Shown here: positions 1-8,188 of the stretch, one piece after another
Layout: each line of letters begins with the position of its first letter
Numbering within the stretch: the stretch's first letter is position 1
From: Paenibacillus aceris
Lineage (GTDB): Bacteria; Bacillota; Bacilli; Paenibacillales; NBRC-103111
Assembly: GCF_017874035.1 (NCBI RefSeq)
Contig: NZ_JAGGKV010000001.1
Coordinates: forward strand, 310,001-374,000
Reading direction: 5' to 3'
Length of the DNA: 64,000 nucleotides
Program-made: the position numbers and the translations under genes
Notes under the pieces: model-generated
Seen by the model: the letters and a program-made list of their open reading frames with translations, nothing else
Told to the model about the DNA's origin: nothing
Databases searched by the model: none

Positions 1-376
1 TGAACAAAAATCCAATCTGCGCATAGTTCCCGATAAAAGCAATGATAACAACAAGGATAAAAATCGGCCCTAAAATAAACAACCCTTGCTTGAGTAAATC
101 TACGTAAAGGCCTTGAACATTGCCTGCGGTAACATCCATCGTCAGTTGATTCTCATATATGTTCCGAAACATGTTGACTATCTTCTCTTTCATGTAGCCG
201 CCAAACATGAGGAAGGACAAGAACGAAAAGAGTAAAATGAGTGCCGCGGGCAAGTCCATGCTTTTCGCAACCTGACCTTTTTTGCGTGCTTCCTGCCTTT
301 TCTTCGCCGTAGCAGGTTCCGTCTTTTCCCCTGCAAACCATTGCAAATCAAGCTTTAAACGAAGTTGTTGGGACAC
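1..376 (-). CDS. flhB: FlhB, flagellar export gate and specificity-switch protein (N-terminal part only)
   Basis: FlhB is a membrane component of the flagellar type III export gate that switches the substrate from rod/hook proteins to filament proteins. Only the first 125 codons are present; the gene runs off the left edge. The N-terminus contains the typical LQWFAGEKTEPATAKKR stretch, and membrane segments begin near residue 42 and near residue 100. The start is a GTG at 376, with GGAGG at 383-387 on the plus-strand numbering; no ATG fits better. fliR ends 14 bases upstream, so the two are probably cotranscribed. The self-cleaving cytoplasmic NPTH domain lies outside the window and could not be checked. 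Confidence 0.93.
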   Translation of the reverse strand, partial: MSQQLRLKLDLQWFAGEKTEPATAKKRQEARKKGQVAKSMDLPAALILLFSFLSFLMFGGYMKEKIVNMFRNIYENQLTMDVTAGNVQGLYVDLLKQGLFILGPIFILVVIIAFIGNYAQIGFLF

Positions 377-390
377 GGCTTTCCTCCTAC

Positions 391-1197
391 TTAGGGAGAT
401 GGTTGCTGTGTTCCGCTAATGAGCCCAAGCAGCTTCTCCATGCTATCGAAAATAGTTGAGAATAAATATTGAAATTGCGATATTAATTCCGGGAATAAGA
501 CAACAAGCAAGAAAAAGCCCAGAATCATTTTGAGCGGTGCTCCAATGACGAAAATATTAAATTGCGGAGCCACCCTCGTTAAAAGTCCTAAGCCTAAATC
601 CGTCAAAAAAAGGGCTGCTATAACGGGAGCAGCGAGTTGGAAGGAAAGATAAAACATTTTTCCAAACGAGTGAAACAAAAAATCTGAAATTTGACCGTTA
701 TAAATCCGGGTAAACAACTGATTGTCCAGTGGCACCCATTTATAGCTATCCATAATGGCCCTAATGAGATAATGATGACCGTCAAAAGAAAGAAACAACA
801 GAACGGCAATCATATATTTGAGGTTACCTAGCATAGGCGAAGAAGTCCCTGTCAAAGGGTCAATCACGCTTGCCATACTAAAGCCGATTTGCATATCCAT
901 AAAAGAGCCGGCAATTTGAACGGCCGTAAAAAAGATATAGGCAAGAAATCCAAGTAAAATGCCGATCAGCATTTCACGAATGATCAAAAGAACATATTCA
1001 CCATCCATGGGAATGGGTTTATCCAGCCCCATGCTCGCAAATATAAGGAATGAGATGAATACGGAGAGACCGATTTTGAACATCATGGGAACATTTTTGG
1101 AAGATAAAATCGGTACCACGACAAAGAATGATGTTATTCGACAAAAGATAAGCAAAAAAATAGGGATAGCCTGAAAAACTAATGTCATCGCGCTCAC
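391..1197 (-). CDS. fliR: FliR, flagellar export gate membrane protein
   Basis: FliR joins FliP and FliQ to form the export channel inside the MS ring. The 268-residue protein has several long hydrophobic segments (about residues 8-30, 40-57, 66-92, 125-140, 180-203 and 215-240) and the family's conserved region around FSMASVIDPLTGTSSPMLG. Length is normal for the family. It lies between fliQ (3 bases upstream) and flhB (14 bases downstream) in canonical order, so translation with fliQ is probably coupled. Nothing in the sequence is unusual. Confidence 0.95.
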   Translation of the reverse strand: MSAMTLVFQAIPIFLLIFCRITSFFVVVPILSSKNVPMMFKIGLSVFISFLIFASMGLDKPIPMDGEYVLLIIREMLIGILLGFLAYIFFTAVQIAGSFMDMQIGFSMASVIDPLTGTSSPMLGNLKYMIAVLLFLSFDGHHYLIRAIMDSYKWVPLDNQLFTRIYNGQISDFLFHSFGKMFYLSFQLAAPVIAALFLTDLGLGLLTRVAPQFNIFVIGAPLKMILGFFLLVVLFPELISQFQYLFSTIFDSMEKLLGLISGTQQPSP

Positions 1198-1200
1198 AAC

Positions 1201-1470
1201 CTATCCAACGAATTTGTAAAGGTTGTTGAGTAAATTAAACGTAAAATCAACCAGTGTGTTCATGATCCATGGTCCGAAGATGAGGATGGAAAGCAACACA
1301 GCCAAGATTTTGGGAACAAAAGCTAATGTTTGTTCTTGAATCTGGGTTGTTGCTTGAAAAATACTTACGATCAAACCCACAACTAGCCCGACAACTAACA
1401 TAGGGGCACTTGCTTTAAGCACCGTGTAAACAGCTTCACCGGCAATTCGAATGACAAATTCCGAACCCAT
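1201..1470 (-). CDS. fliQ: FliQ, flagellar export gate membrane protein
   Basis: FliQ is the small two-helix subunit of the FliPQR export channel. The 89-residue protein has two hydrophobic helices (about residues 17-38 and 50-72) separated by the conserved FQATTQIQEQTLAFVPK loop, which identifies the family. Length is normal. It sits 26 bases after fliP and 3 bases before fliR, as in other Firmicute fla/che operons. Confidence 0.96.
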   Translation of the reverse strand: MGSEFVIRIAGEAVYTVLKASAPMLVVGLVVGLIVSIFQATTQIQEQTLAFVPKILAVLLSILIFGPWIMNTLVDFTFNLLNNLYKFVG

Positions 1471-1496
1471 TTAGGAAACCTCCGATATCTTGATCG

Positions 1497-2270
1497 TCAA
1501 CCATAGCTTAGGAGTAATGATCTCACCACAAGATACCAACCATCTACCAAAATAAAAAGTAGAATCTTAAACGGTAATGAAATCATAACAGGCGGTAACA
1601 TCATCATCCCCATCGCCATCAAGGTACTGGATACTACCATGTCGATGACTAAGAACGGAATGAATATCATAAATCCCATTTGGAAAGCAGATTTTAACTC
1701 ACTTATCGCATAAGCTGGAACTAATGAAGTAATCGGAATATCTTCTACGCCTGTTGGTGCCTTTGCTTTGGTGTAATCTAAAAATAACTTTAAATCCTTC
1801 TGACGCGTATGTTTGAACATAAACTTCTTCATGGGCAGAGATGCCTTATCAAAAGCCTGGGTCTGACTAATTTCACCCTTTAAATATGGCTGAAGTGCCG
1901 TCTGATTAACCTCCCCTAGAGTTGGAGACATGATAAAGAAGGTTAAAAACAGAGCGAGTCCGATTAGAACCTGATTAGGTGGCATCTGCTGAGTTCCAAG
2001 TGAAGTACGAACGAAACCTAACACAATGACAATACGTGTAAAACTTGTCATAAGGATAAGAAAAGATGGCGCAAGGCTTAGAACAGTTAATAACAATAAA
2101 AGTGTTACTGTATTGGAAGACCCTCCGGTAGTACTACCGGTTCCAATATTTACATTCAATCCTGGAATCGGATTATTAGGGTCGGTCTCGGCTGCTGATG
2201 CTGACAAAGATAGAAGGAAAACAGAAATCAGCACAATCAAAATGGTAAGAACTAATTTATTTCGTTTCAT
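1497..2270 (-). CDS. fliP: FliP, flagellar export gate membrane protein
   Basis: FliP forms the core ring of the FliPQR export channel. The 257-residue protein starts with a probable signal peptide (residues 1-27), followed by a short Gly/Ser/Thr linker and hydrophobic helices. It contains conserved stretches such as TSFTRIVIVLGFVRTSLGTQ and the C-terminal GMMMLPPVMISLPFKILLF. The ATG overlaps the fliO stop as ATGA (2267-2270), so translation is coupled to fliO. Confidence 0.96.
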   Translation of the reverse strand: MKRNKLVLTILIVLISVFLLSLSASAAETDPNNPIPGLNVNIGTGSTTGGSSNTVTLLLLLTVLSLAPSFLILMTSFTRIVIVLGFVRTSLGTQQMPPNQVLIGLALFLTFFIMSPTLGEVNQTALQPYLKGEISQTQAFDKASLPMKKFMFKHTRQKDLKLFLDYTKAKAPTGVEDIPITSLVPAYAISELKSAFQMGFMIFIPFLVIDMVVSSTLMAMGMMMLPPVMISLPFKILLFILVDGWYLVVRSLLLSYG

Positions 2271-2902
2271 TCATCATTCAACCGATCTTTTTGTTTTTGA
2301 TCAGAAAGCCACTCTTCTACATTTCGGTTACGGTTTGTCACCTTTTGCAGCTTATCATGAAATACTTGCTGAAACGTGGACGTAATTTCTACTTCTTCTT
2401 CGATGTCTTTCTTTTTCATCGGCAGCTTACTAATCCACTTGCTAACAGTTCCGAACCCCATTCGATCATCCTGAGAAGCTAGCAGCAACTCAGTGATGTA
2501 GGCTACTTCATCGGCGTCATTGATTTTATCCAGCAGTTGAATGTTGTCTCCGACGCCAACCACGAAGAGCGAATGGCCAATTTCAACGATTTGGATCGAT
2601 TTATTTTGGCCTAAGGGAACTCCACCTAAAGAACGAATCGAGTTCCCGAACATTGTTCCCTTATTTTTCTTAGCCACATACCTAATAAGTACGTAGAAAA
2701 GAAGAATAATTAAAATCAAGAAAAATATGACCTTAAAAATCATACCAAACGTACCCGTTGGATCGGTAGCCGGGTAATCCGATGTTGGAAGACCTTGTCC
2801 GGGTTCTGTTTCGGCATAGCTTACGGACTTTGTGTACAACAAAACCGATAAACTAAGTAAACCTGCTAGCAATCGTTTCGAGTGGAGTCTTCTCATAGAC
2901 AC
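2267..2902 (-). CDS. fliO: FliO/FliZ-family flagellar assembly protein
   Basis: FliO is a membrane chaperone for assembly of the FliP ring. The 211-residue protein has an N-terminal signal-like segment (residues 9-30), a short linker and a strong transmembrane helix around residues 52-72, followed by a cytoplasmic domain with the FliO pattern SIRSLGGVPLGQNKSIQIVE. The tail from about residue 150 is charged and poorly conserved. It lies between cheY and fliP, as in Bacillus (where it is called FliZ), and overlaps fliP by 4 bases. Confidence 0.88.
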   Translation of the reverse strand: MSMRRLHSKRLLAGLLSLSVLLYTKSVSYAETEPGQGLPTSDYPATDPTGTFGMIFKVIFFLILIILLFYVLIRYVAKKNKGTMFGNSIRSLGGVPLGQNKSIQIVEIGHSLFVVGVGDNIQLLDKINDADEVAYITELLLASQDDRMGFGTVSKWISKLPMKKKDIEEEVEITSTFQQVFHDKLQKVTNRNRNVEEWLSDQKQKDRLNDE

Positions 2903-2943
2903 ATCCCTTTCGGCTTATGTAAGACTCGACCGAATAAGACGGC

Positions 2944-3306
2944 TTAACCCAGAGTCTTTTTAATGGCTTCGATAACACGGTCTGCCTGAAATGGCTTCAC
3001 GATGAAGTCTTTTGCACCAGCTTGAATGGCATCGATAACCATAGCTTGCTGTCCCATCGCCGAACACATAATCACTTTCGCGTTTGGTTCGATTTTTTTA
3101 ATTTCTTTTAATGCTTGAATTCCGTCCATCTCAGGCATTGTAATATCCATCGTGATCAGATCCGGTTTCAACTCTTTGTATTTTTCGATAGCTTGTGCAC
3201 CATCATTCGCTTCTCCGCAAACCTCGTAACCATTTTTAGTTAAAATATCACGAATCATCATTCTCATAAATGCAGCATCATCAACAATCAGAATACGGTT
3301 AGCCAT
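2944..3306 (-). CDS. cheY: CheY, chemotaxis response regulator
   Basis: This is a single receiver-domain response regulator of 120 residues. The acidic pocket is visible as VDDAAF (residues 8-13), the phosphoacceptor Asp is in LITMDITMPEMDG (about residue 54), and the conserved Lys is in FIVKPF (about residue 104). In Bacillus, phospho-CheY binds the switch proteins FliM and FliY. The genes for those proteins lie immediately upstream in this operon. Length and motifs are complete. Confidence 0.95.
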   Translation of the reverse strand: MANRILIVDDAAFMRMMIRDILTKNGYEVCGEANDGAQAIEKYKELKPDLITMDITMPEMDGIQALKEIKKIEPNAKVIMCSAMGQQAMVIDAIQAGAKDFIVKPFQADRVIEAIKKTLG

Positions 3307-3330
3307 GAATAAAGTCCCCCTAAAATTAAA

Positions 3331-4617
3331 TTATTGTAACTTCTGAATCCGTTCCCATTGGTTCACAATGTCCGTTACACGAACTCCAAAGTTTTCATCG
3401 ATGACAACGACTTCGCCCTTGGCAATCAGCTTATTATTCACTAAGATGTCTACCGGCTCACCTGCAAGCTTATCCAATTCGATAATCGATCCTTGGGACA
3501 ATTCCAAGATGTCTTTAATCACCTTGTGCGTTCTACCTAATTCTACAGTTACCTTAAGAGGTATATCCAACAGTAAATTTAGGTTCGTATCATCCGCATG
3601 ACCTAATGCACCCGTCTGTAAATTTCCAAACTGAACAGGTTGTACATTCACATTGCGATTAGGCATCCCACCGTACGCAGCTGGTGGCTGCTGATACATT
3701 GGCTGTTGCGGCGGGTACATTGGCTGCCCCATCGGCGGTTGCATAGGTGGTTGCATAGGCTGTTGATACATCGGCTGTTCATACACAGGCTGCTGTTGTT
3801 GTTGTTGATACATAGGTTGCTCATACATAGGTTGAGCAGCAGCAGGGGGCGGTGTATGTACTTCTTGCATAGGCACAGGTGAAGGAGCCGGTGCTTGAGC
3901 AGCAGGAGCAACTTCCATCGAAGAATCAGAGTCACCGCCCATAAGGATCGATACCATTTCTTTGGCGAAAGGAACAGGTAATAATTGCATGATATTAGAA
4001 TCAATAAGGTCGCCAATGATTAGTCGGAACGATATCTTTATAAATACGTCCTCGTCGGGTAGTTTTCCTTCTCCTTTCGACAAATTTAATATGTCGATTC
4101 CCGGGGGAGAAATGTTGACAAATCGATTAAATATGGTAGACATCGACGTTGCCGAAGACCCCATCATTTGATTCATCGCTTCTTGCACGGCGCTAATGTG
4201 AATTTCGCTAAGATTTTCATCTCCGCCAGTTCCGTCACCACCCATCATTAAATCAGCAATGACTTGGGCATCGCGCGTTTTGATAACTAGCAAGTTAATG
4301 CCATCGAAGCCATCCACGTAGTTGACATGCACTGCAACATGCGGTCTTGGAAACTGCTCTTGCAATTGATCTTTACTGATAATTGATACCTTAGGCGTCG
4401 TGATATCTACTTTTTTACCTAGCAAGGTAGAAAGTGCAGTAGCTGCGCTTCCGAATGTGATGTTACCAATTTCACCAAGTGCATCTTGTTCTAATGAAGA
4501 TAAAAAATCTTCAACTTGAGGAGGCCCTTGAAAAGAAGAGGCTGAACTATCGTCCGAAGACTGTCTCAGCAAAGCATCAATCTCTTCCTGGGACAAATAA
4601 TCTCTGTTATTCGTCAT
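3331..4617 (-). CDS. fliY: FliY, flagellar switch protein with CheC-type phosphatase domain
   Basis: FliY is a C-ring component that also dephosphorylates CheY-P in Bacillus-type chemotaxis. The N-terminus has the switch peptide LSQEEIDALL (residues 8-17). Two CheC-type ExxN motifs follow, in LEQDALGEIGN and AVQEAMNQMM, each with a downstream Pro as in active CheC phosphatases. The C-terminus is a FliN/SpoA domain (LLLDIPLKVTVELG onward). Between them lies a long Gln/Pro/Met/Tyr linker built on repeated QPMY units. I chose the ATG at 4617, which has AAGGAG at the right distance. An ATG 18 bases upstream overlaps that site. fliM overlaps by 11 bases. Confidence 0.93.
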   Translation of the reverse strand: MTNNRDYLSQEEIDALLRQSSDDSSASSFQGPPQVEDFLSSLEQDALGEIGNITFGSAATALSTLLGKKVDITTPKVSIISKDQLQEQFPRPHVAVHVNYVDGFDGINLLVIKTRDAQVIADLMMGGDGTGGDENLSEIHISAVQEAMNQMMGSSATSMSTIFNRFVNISPPGIDILNLSKGEGKLPDEDVFIKISFRLIIGDLIDSNIMQLLPVPFAKEMVSILMGGDSDSSMEVAPAAQAPAPSPVPMQEVHTPPPAAAQPMYEQPMYQQQQQQPVYEQPMYQQPMQPPMQPPMGQPMYPPQQPMYQQPPAAYGGMPNRNVNVQPVQFGNLQTGALGHADDTNLNLLLDIPLKVTVELGRTHKVIKDILELSQGSIIELDKLAGEPVDILVNNKLIAKGEVVVIDENFGVRVTDIVNQWERIQKLQ

Positions 4618-5605
4618 AATCTTCTTCTCCTTCATTTACGATATCTGTAATTTGTACAGCCATCTTTCCTTTTAAGGTACCAGGGCTTCCGAGATATTTC
4701 AGCTTCTCGCCCACTTTGACTTGAAGCGAATCTTCGACGGATTTTTGCAGAGGGATAACATCGCCGACTGTTAAGCCAAGGAAATCTCGAATGGAAATTT
4801 CCGACGAACCCAATTCTGCAATGAGAGGAAGCTTGGTTTTTTCCAAGCGGGATTGAAGTGCTTCCACTTCTTCAGGAGCTCTCGTCTTTTTCTGTGAAAC
4901 AAACCAATGATGCACAGAAAGTCGAGGCATAATCGGTTCGATGACTACGTGTGGAATACATAGATTAATCATCCCTGTCGTATCACCAATTTTGGTACTT
5001 AATGAGATTAGTGCGATCGTTTCATTAGGAGAAACAATCTGCATAAACTGTGGATTCGTTTCAAGTGCCTCTAATCTAGGCTGAATATCGATAACTGTTT
5101 TCCAAGCCTCTTGCAGGCTGTCGAATGCACGACTAAAAATCCGTTCCATCACAATGGTTTCAATCTCAGTTAAAGCATTAATCTTCGTAGGCGTTGTCCC
5201 AGCCCCGCCTAACAAACGGTCTAACATCGCAAATGCAACATTGGGATGAACCTCAAGCACCATTCGACCCTCTAAAGGCTCCGCTTCAAAGATGTTCAAA
5301 ATGGTCATTTTCGGGATCGAACGAATAAATTCATCGTAAGGCAGTTGTTCAACCTGAACTACACTAATCTGTACGAACGTACGAAGCTGAGCCGAGAAAT
5401 AAGTGGTTAAAAATCGTGCAAAGTTCTCGTGAATCCTAGTTAAACTACGAATATGGTCCTTAGAGAAGCGAACTGCTCTCTTAAAATCATAAGCCCTTAC
5501 TTTCTTCTGTGTCTCTTCTTTTTTAAGTTCATCCGCATCCATTTCGCCAGAGGACAATGCCGCTAACAAAGCATCGATCTCATTTTGCGACAAAACATCA
5601 ACCAT
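4607..5605 (-). CDS. fliM: FliM, flagellar motor switch protein
   Basis: FliM is the main C-ring switch protein and binds CheY-P through its N-terminal peptide. The peptide is visible as VLSQNEIDALLAAL (residues 4-17). The middle CheC-like domain and the C-terminal SpoA domain (from about residue 250, RDFLGLTVGDVIPLQ) follow, giving a normal 332 residues. An in-frame GTG at 5614 lies inside the ribosome binding site AGGAGGTGA, so the ATG at 5605 is the better start. The gene sits between fliL and fliY in the standard order. Confidence 0.95.
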   Translation of the reverse strand: MVDVLSQNEIDALLAALSSGEMDADELKKEETQKKVRAYDFKRAVRFSKDHIRSLTRIHENFARFLTTYFSAQLRTFVQISVVQVEQLPYDEFIRSIPKMTILNIFEAEPLEGRMVLEVHPNVAFAMLDRLLGGAGTTPTKINALTEIETIVMERIFSRAFDSLQEAWKTVIDIQPRLEALETNPQFMQIVSPNETIALISLSTKIGDTTGMINLCIPHVVIEPIMPRLSVHHWFVSQKKTRAPEEVEALQSRLEKTKLPLIAELGSSEISIRDFLGLTVGDVIPLQKSVEDSLQVKVGEKLKYLGSPGTLKGKMAVQITDIVNEGEEDYDE

Positions 5606-5641
5606 TAGAGTCACCTCCTTTTAGCAAAATCAATAGCGAGT

Positions 5642-6127
5642 TTATTGAAGCACTTTATCAGTTATCCAAATTTGTTTAATTTTACCCGCGTGAAGCAGTG
5701 GGTTTAGCTTGTTCATTAGCGTAGAAGTCAAATTGTCGGACCCCTTACTTCCTTCAATTTGTTCCTTTGTGAGATCTCCCAGTGTTTGTACGATTGTGCC
5801 TTTCACTGCAGAGTCCAATAAGCTGTCGAATTCCGTCTTACCCTTAGAGTTCTCTAATTCAAAAGCGAAACTAATTTTAATGAAGTTTTGACTGCCTGAT
5901 AAATTTGTCAAAATATCTTTGATGATAGCCGTGTTTGCTTTCACCGCTTCGGCGGAAGGTGCTTTCGTCGGCTTTACACTTGCAGCAGCATCCTGAGCTT
6001 GTACCGAGGGATCCTTGGATTCATTGTTCTTCTCCATAAAATTCCACAAAACAAAAGCTGCTGTCAAAATCAACGTGATTGCAATTAAAATAGAAACAAT
6101 GAGTATGAAAATTTTGTTCTTAAACAA
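5642..6127 (-). CDS. fliL: FliL, flagellar basal-body-associated stator protein
   Basis: FliL is a single-pass membrane protein associated with the stators and needed for torque in several species. The 161-residue protein has one N-terminal transmembrane helix (about residues 7-30), a low-complexity periplasmic linker, and a stomatin-like domain (KISFAFELEN to TDKVLQ). The start is a TTG directly abutting the flbD stop codon (TAATTG), preceded by GGAGGG at 7 bases; no ATG is available. Sequence conservation is modest, so the assignment leans partly on position between swrD and fliM. Confidence 0.85.
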   Translation of the reverse strand: MFKNKIFILIVSILIAITLILTAAFVLWNFMEKNNESKDPSVQAQDAAASVKPTKAPSAEAVKANTAIIKDILTNLSGSQNFIKISFAFELENSKGKTEFDSLLDSAVKGTIVQTLGDLTKEQIEGSKGSDNLTSTLMNKLNPLLHAGKIKQIWITDKVLQ

Positions 6128-6352
6128 TTACGAACCCTCCGCATCCCTTGACATAATTGTCGATCGCACCGAGCCAATTTCCTGCATGTAGGTCCGCACT
6201 AAACTTACCACAACCTCTGCCTTTTCAAGAACCGTGATTTTCTTGCCCGTGGTCAACGTAATCATGGTGTCTGGCGTTTCTTCAATCAATTCAATCAAAA
6301 TAGCATTAAGGATTATGGCTTTACCATTTAAACGAGTGAGAGAAATCATCAT
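6128..6352 (-). CDS. swrD: FlbD/SwrD-family flagellar protein
   Basis: This small 74-residue protein matches the FlbD family of Firmicute fla/che operons (SwrD, formerly YlzI, in Bacillus subtilis, where it increases motor power for swarming). The family core is visible as ISLTRLNGKAIILNAILIELIEETPDTMITLT near the N-terminus, quoted here as two blocks joined without a gap in the protein (residues 3-22 and 23-34). It lies between flgE and fliL, and its stop codon touches the TTG start of fliL, so the two are translationally linked. Confidence 0.87.
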   Translation of the reverse strand: MMISLTRLNGKAIILNAILIELIEETPDTMITLTTGKKITVLEKAEVVVSLVRTYMQEIGSVRSTIMSRDAEGS

Positions 6353-6409
6353 TCTCCTCCTGCATCAGGATAAGGGGAGACTAGCCCCCCTCTGTCTTTT
6401 TAACCAAAA

Positions 6410-7231
6410 TTATCGTTTAAGATTTACAACTTCTTGAAGCACTTCATCTGAAGTTGTGATGATGCGAGAGTTAGCTTGGAAGCCACGCTGCGCAATAATC
6501 ATCTCAGTGAATTCACCTGTTAAATCTACATTGGACATTTCCAGTTGACCAGAAATCAATGTTCCTGTTCCCGTTTCTGTATTGCCTGGAGCTCCAACTT
6601 CAAGCGCACCCTCAGGATTAGCATTCGCCGTCATACGATACAAATTGCCGCCAATTTTCTCAAGGCCCGAAGGGTTAACGACTTTGACTACACCGACTTT
6701 TTGACCTGTCGTAACCGTTGCACCCGTAGAATCAATCCCGATAATGTCACCGTTTTGTGCGATTGAGAATGAGACGATATCATCCGGGATAACGATCGGC
6801 CCTGCGCCATCCGCACCCATGACATGAAGTCCGTCAGCATTAACAAGGTTTCTAGAAGCATCTAAGGTGAAGTTTCCTGATCTAGTCAAGTAAGGCGCAT
6901 CTGTTTGCTCGGTAGTTCCAACTGCGAAAAACCCATCACCGTTAATACGTAAATCCGTAACAACGTTCGTAGTCATCGCACTTCCTGCTGTATGTACGGT
7001 GTCGATTGAAGCCAAACTCACGCCTAAACCAACTTGTTGAGCATTCACACCACCACGGTTCTCATCAGCTGCACTTACGCCAGATACCGTTTGGCTAAGA
7101 ACGTCTTTAAACATAACGCGGCTGCCTTTAAATCCGATAGTGTTTACATTTGCGATATTATTACCGATAACATCTAATTTAGTTTGGAAACCACGCATAC
7201 CTGAAACACCAGAGTATAAAGATCTTAACAT
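6410..7231 (-). CDS. flgE: FlgE-type flagellar hook protein
   Basis: This protein forms the flagellar hook. It is 273 residues, similar to the short Bacillus hook protein (about 264) and much shorter than enterobacterial FlgE. The N-terminal rod-type motif LDVIGNNIANVNTIGFKGSR and the C-terminal QRGFQANSRIITTSDEVLQE motif mark the axial-protein family, and INGDGFFAV marks the FlgE/F/G subgroup. Position after flgD and before swrD favours hook over distal-rod FlgG, although annotations in this clade alternate between the two names. Confidence 0.9.
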   Translation of the reverse strand: MLRSLYSGVSGMRGFQTKLDVIGNNIANVNTIGFKGSRVMFKDVLSQTVSGVSAADENRGGVNAQQVGLGVSLASIDTVHTAGSAMTTNVVTDLRINGDGFFAVGTTEQTDAPYLTRSGNFTLDASRNLVNADGLHVMGADGAGPIVIPDDIVSFSIAQNGDIIGIDSTGATVTTGQKVGVVKVVNPSGLEKIGGNLYRMTANANPEGALEVGAPGNTETGTGTLISGQLEMSNVDLTGEFTEMIIAQRGFQANSRIITTSDEVLQEVVNLKR

Positions 7232-7323
7232 CTTACTAGCCTCCTAATCGGATTAAAATACTTACTTCATGAGCTGCTTCCATCGTTCCACAGCTCCAGG
7301 CTTCCGAAAGCGGTCGAGCCTGA

Positions 7324-7713
7324 TTAAGAAGAAATAATCATTGCACTGTCGATCTGTGTGAAAACATGATCACTCATGGCATTTCCGTCAAGTGCCGTCA
7401 CAACGGTTCGGTTTGGAACATTGACGATTAATGCATTTCCGCCAATAACCATTAGGGCATCTTTAGCTCCCTTAGCTGCAACCTTATCGATTGCTTTGCT
7501 AAGCTTATCTAATTGATCGGGCTTTAACTGAATGCCTCTCTCCTTCAGCCGAACTTCCGCATGGTGACTGAAACGAACAAATTGCTCCTGAAGAAGTTTT
7601 TGAAACATAGGATTACCGGATGTGGTTGCCGGCTGCTGTACAGGTGTTCGTCTCGTAGACGCAGGAGAAACCGCATTAGGATAAAGCTGCCCTATGGATA
7701 TTCTCTCTGTCAT
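7324..7713 (-). CDS. TIGR02530-family flagellar operon protein
   Basis: This 129-residue protein belongs to a small family (TIGR02530) found only inside fla/che operons, between flgD and flgE. The core is visible as VRFSHHAEVRLKERGIQLK (residues 47-65), KAIDKVAAKGAKDALMVIG and the final TVVTALD-to-TQIDSAMII segment. The start ATG overlaps the flgD stop by 4 bases, so translation is coupled. Its role is not established; the position suggests a part in hook-cap or hook assembly. The 92 bases before flgE show no gene. Confidence 0.85.
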   Translation of the reverse strand: MTERISIGQLYPNAVSPASTRRTPVQQPATTSGNPMFQKLLQEQFVRFSHHAEVRLKERGIQLKPDQLDKLSKAIDKVAAKGAKDALMVIGGNALIVNVPNRTVVTALDGNAMSDHVFTQIDSAMIISS

Positions 7714-8153
7714 TGGCTTTCTCCGACATCCTCAATTTTCTTGAGCTTGTCCAAAGAAATTTCCACTCCCTTCACATTGGCAAATTGATTGCCGTCTTTG
7801 AACGAGATGGAATCTACAACGCCTGACTTTTCAACGCTAGCTCCGGAAGAATCCGTTTCATCCCAAGTGATCGATTTACCGATCAATCCTGAAACAAATC
7901 CAAGTGATTGACGCATCAGCTTCATTTCTCCAGCCATATTCGTCAACTGCTCTACGGAAGTAAATTGCGCCATCTGGGCAATAAACTCTTTGTCTTGTAA
8001 AGGCTGTGTTGGATCCTGATTTTGCAATTGTGTGATCAAGATCTTAAGGAAATCATCTTTCCCCAATGTATTGTTGTCTTTTTCTTTTGTCTTGGCATTT
8101 TTCCCAGTATTGATTATATCCGAAACATTACCTACGATCGGACTAGTAGCCAT
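7710..8153 (-). CDS. flgD: FlgD, hook-capping scaffold protein
   Basis: FlgD caps the growing hook and is removed on completion. The conserved FlgD N-terminal block is clear: LGKDDFLKILITQLQNQDPT, then a DKEFIAQMAQFTSVEQL stretch (about residues 58-74). The protein is 147 residues, the short form typical of Bacillales, lacking the larger C-terminal Ig-like domain of enterobacterial FlgD. It sits between fliK and TIGR02530 and overlaps the latter by 4 bases. Confidence 0.93.
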   Translation of the reverse strand: MATSPIVGNVSDIINTGKNAKTKEKDNNTLGKDDFLKILITQLQNQDPTQPLQDKEFIAQMAQFTSVEQLTNMAGEMKLMRQSLGFVSGLIGKSITWDETDSSGASVEKSGVVDSISFKDGNQFANVKGVEISLDKLKKIEDVGESQ

Positions 8154-8188
8154 ACTTTCACCTCCAACTGCATCACATGGGCTAGTTA

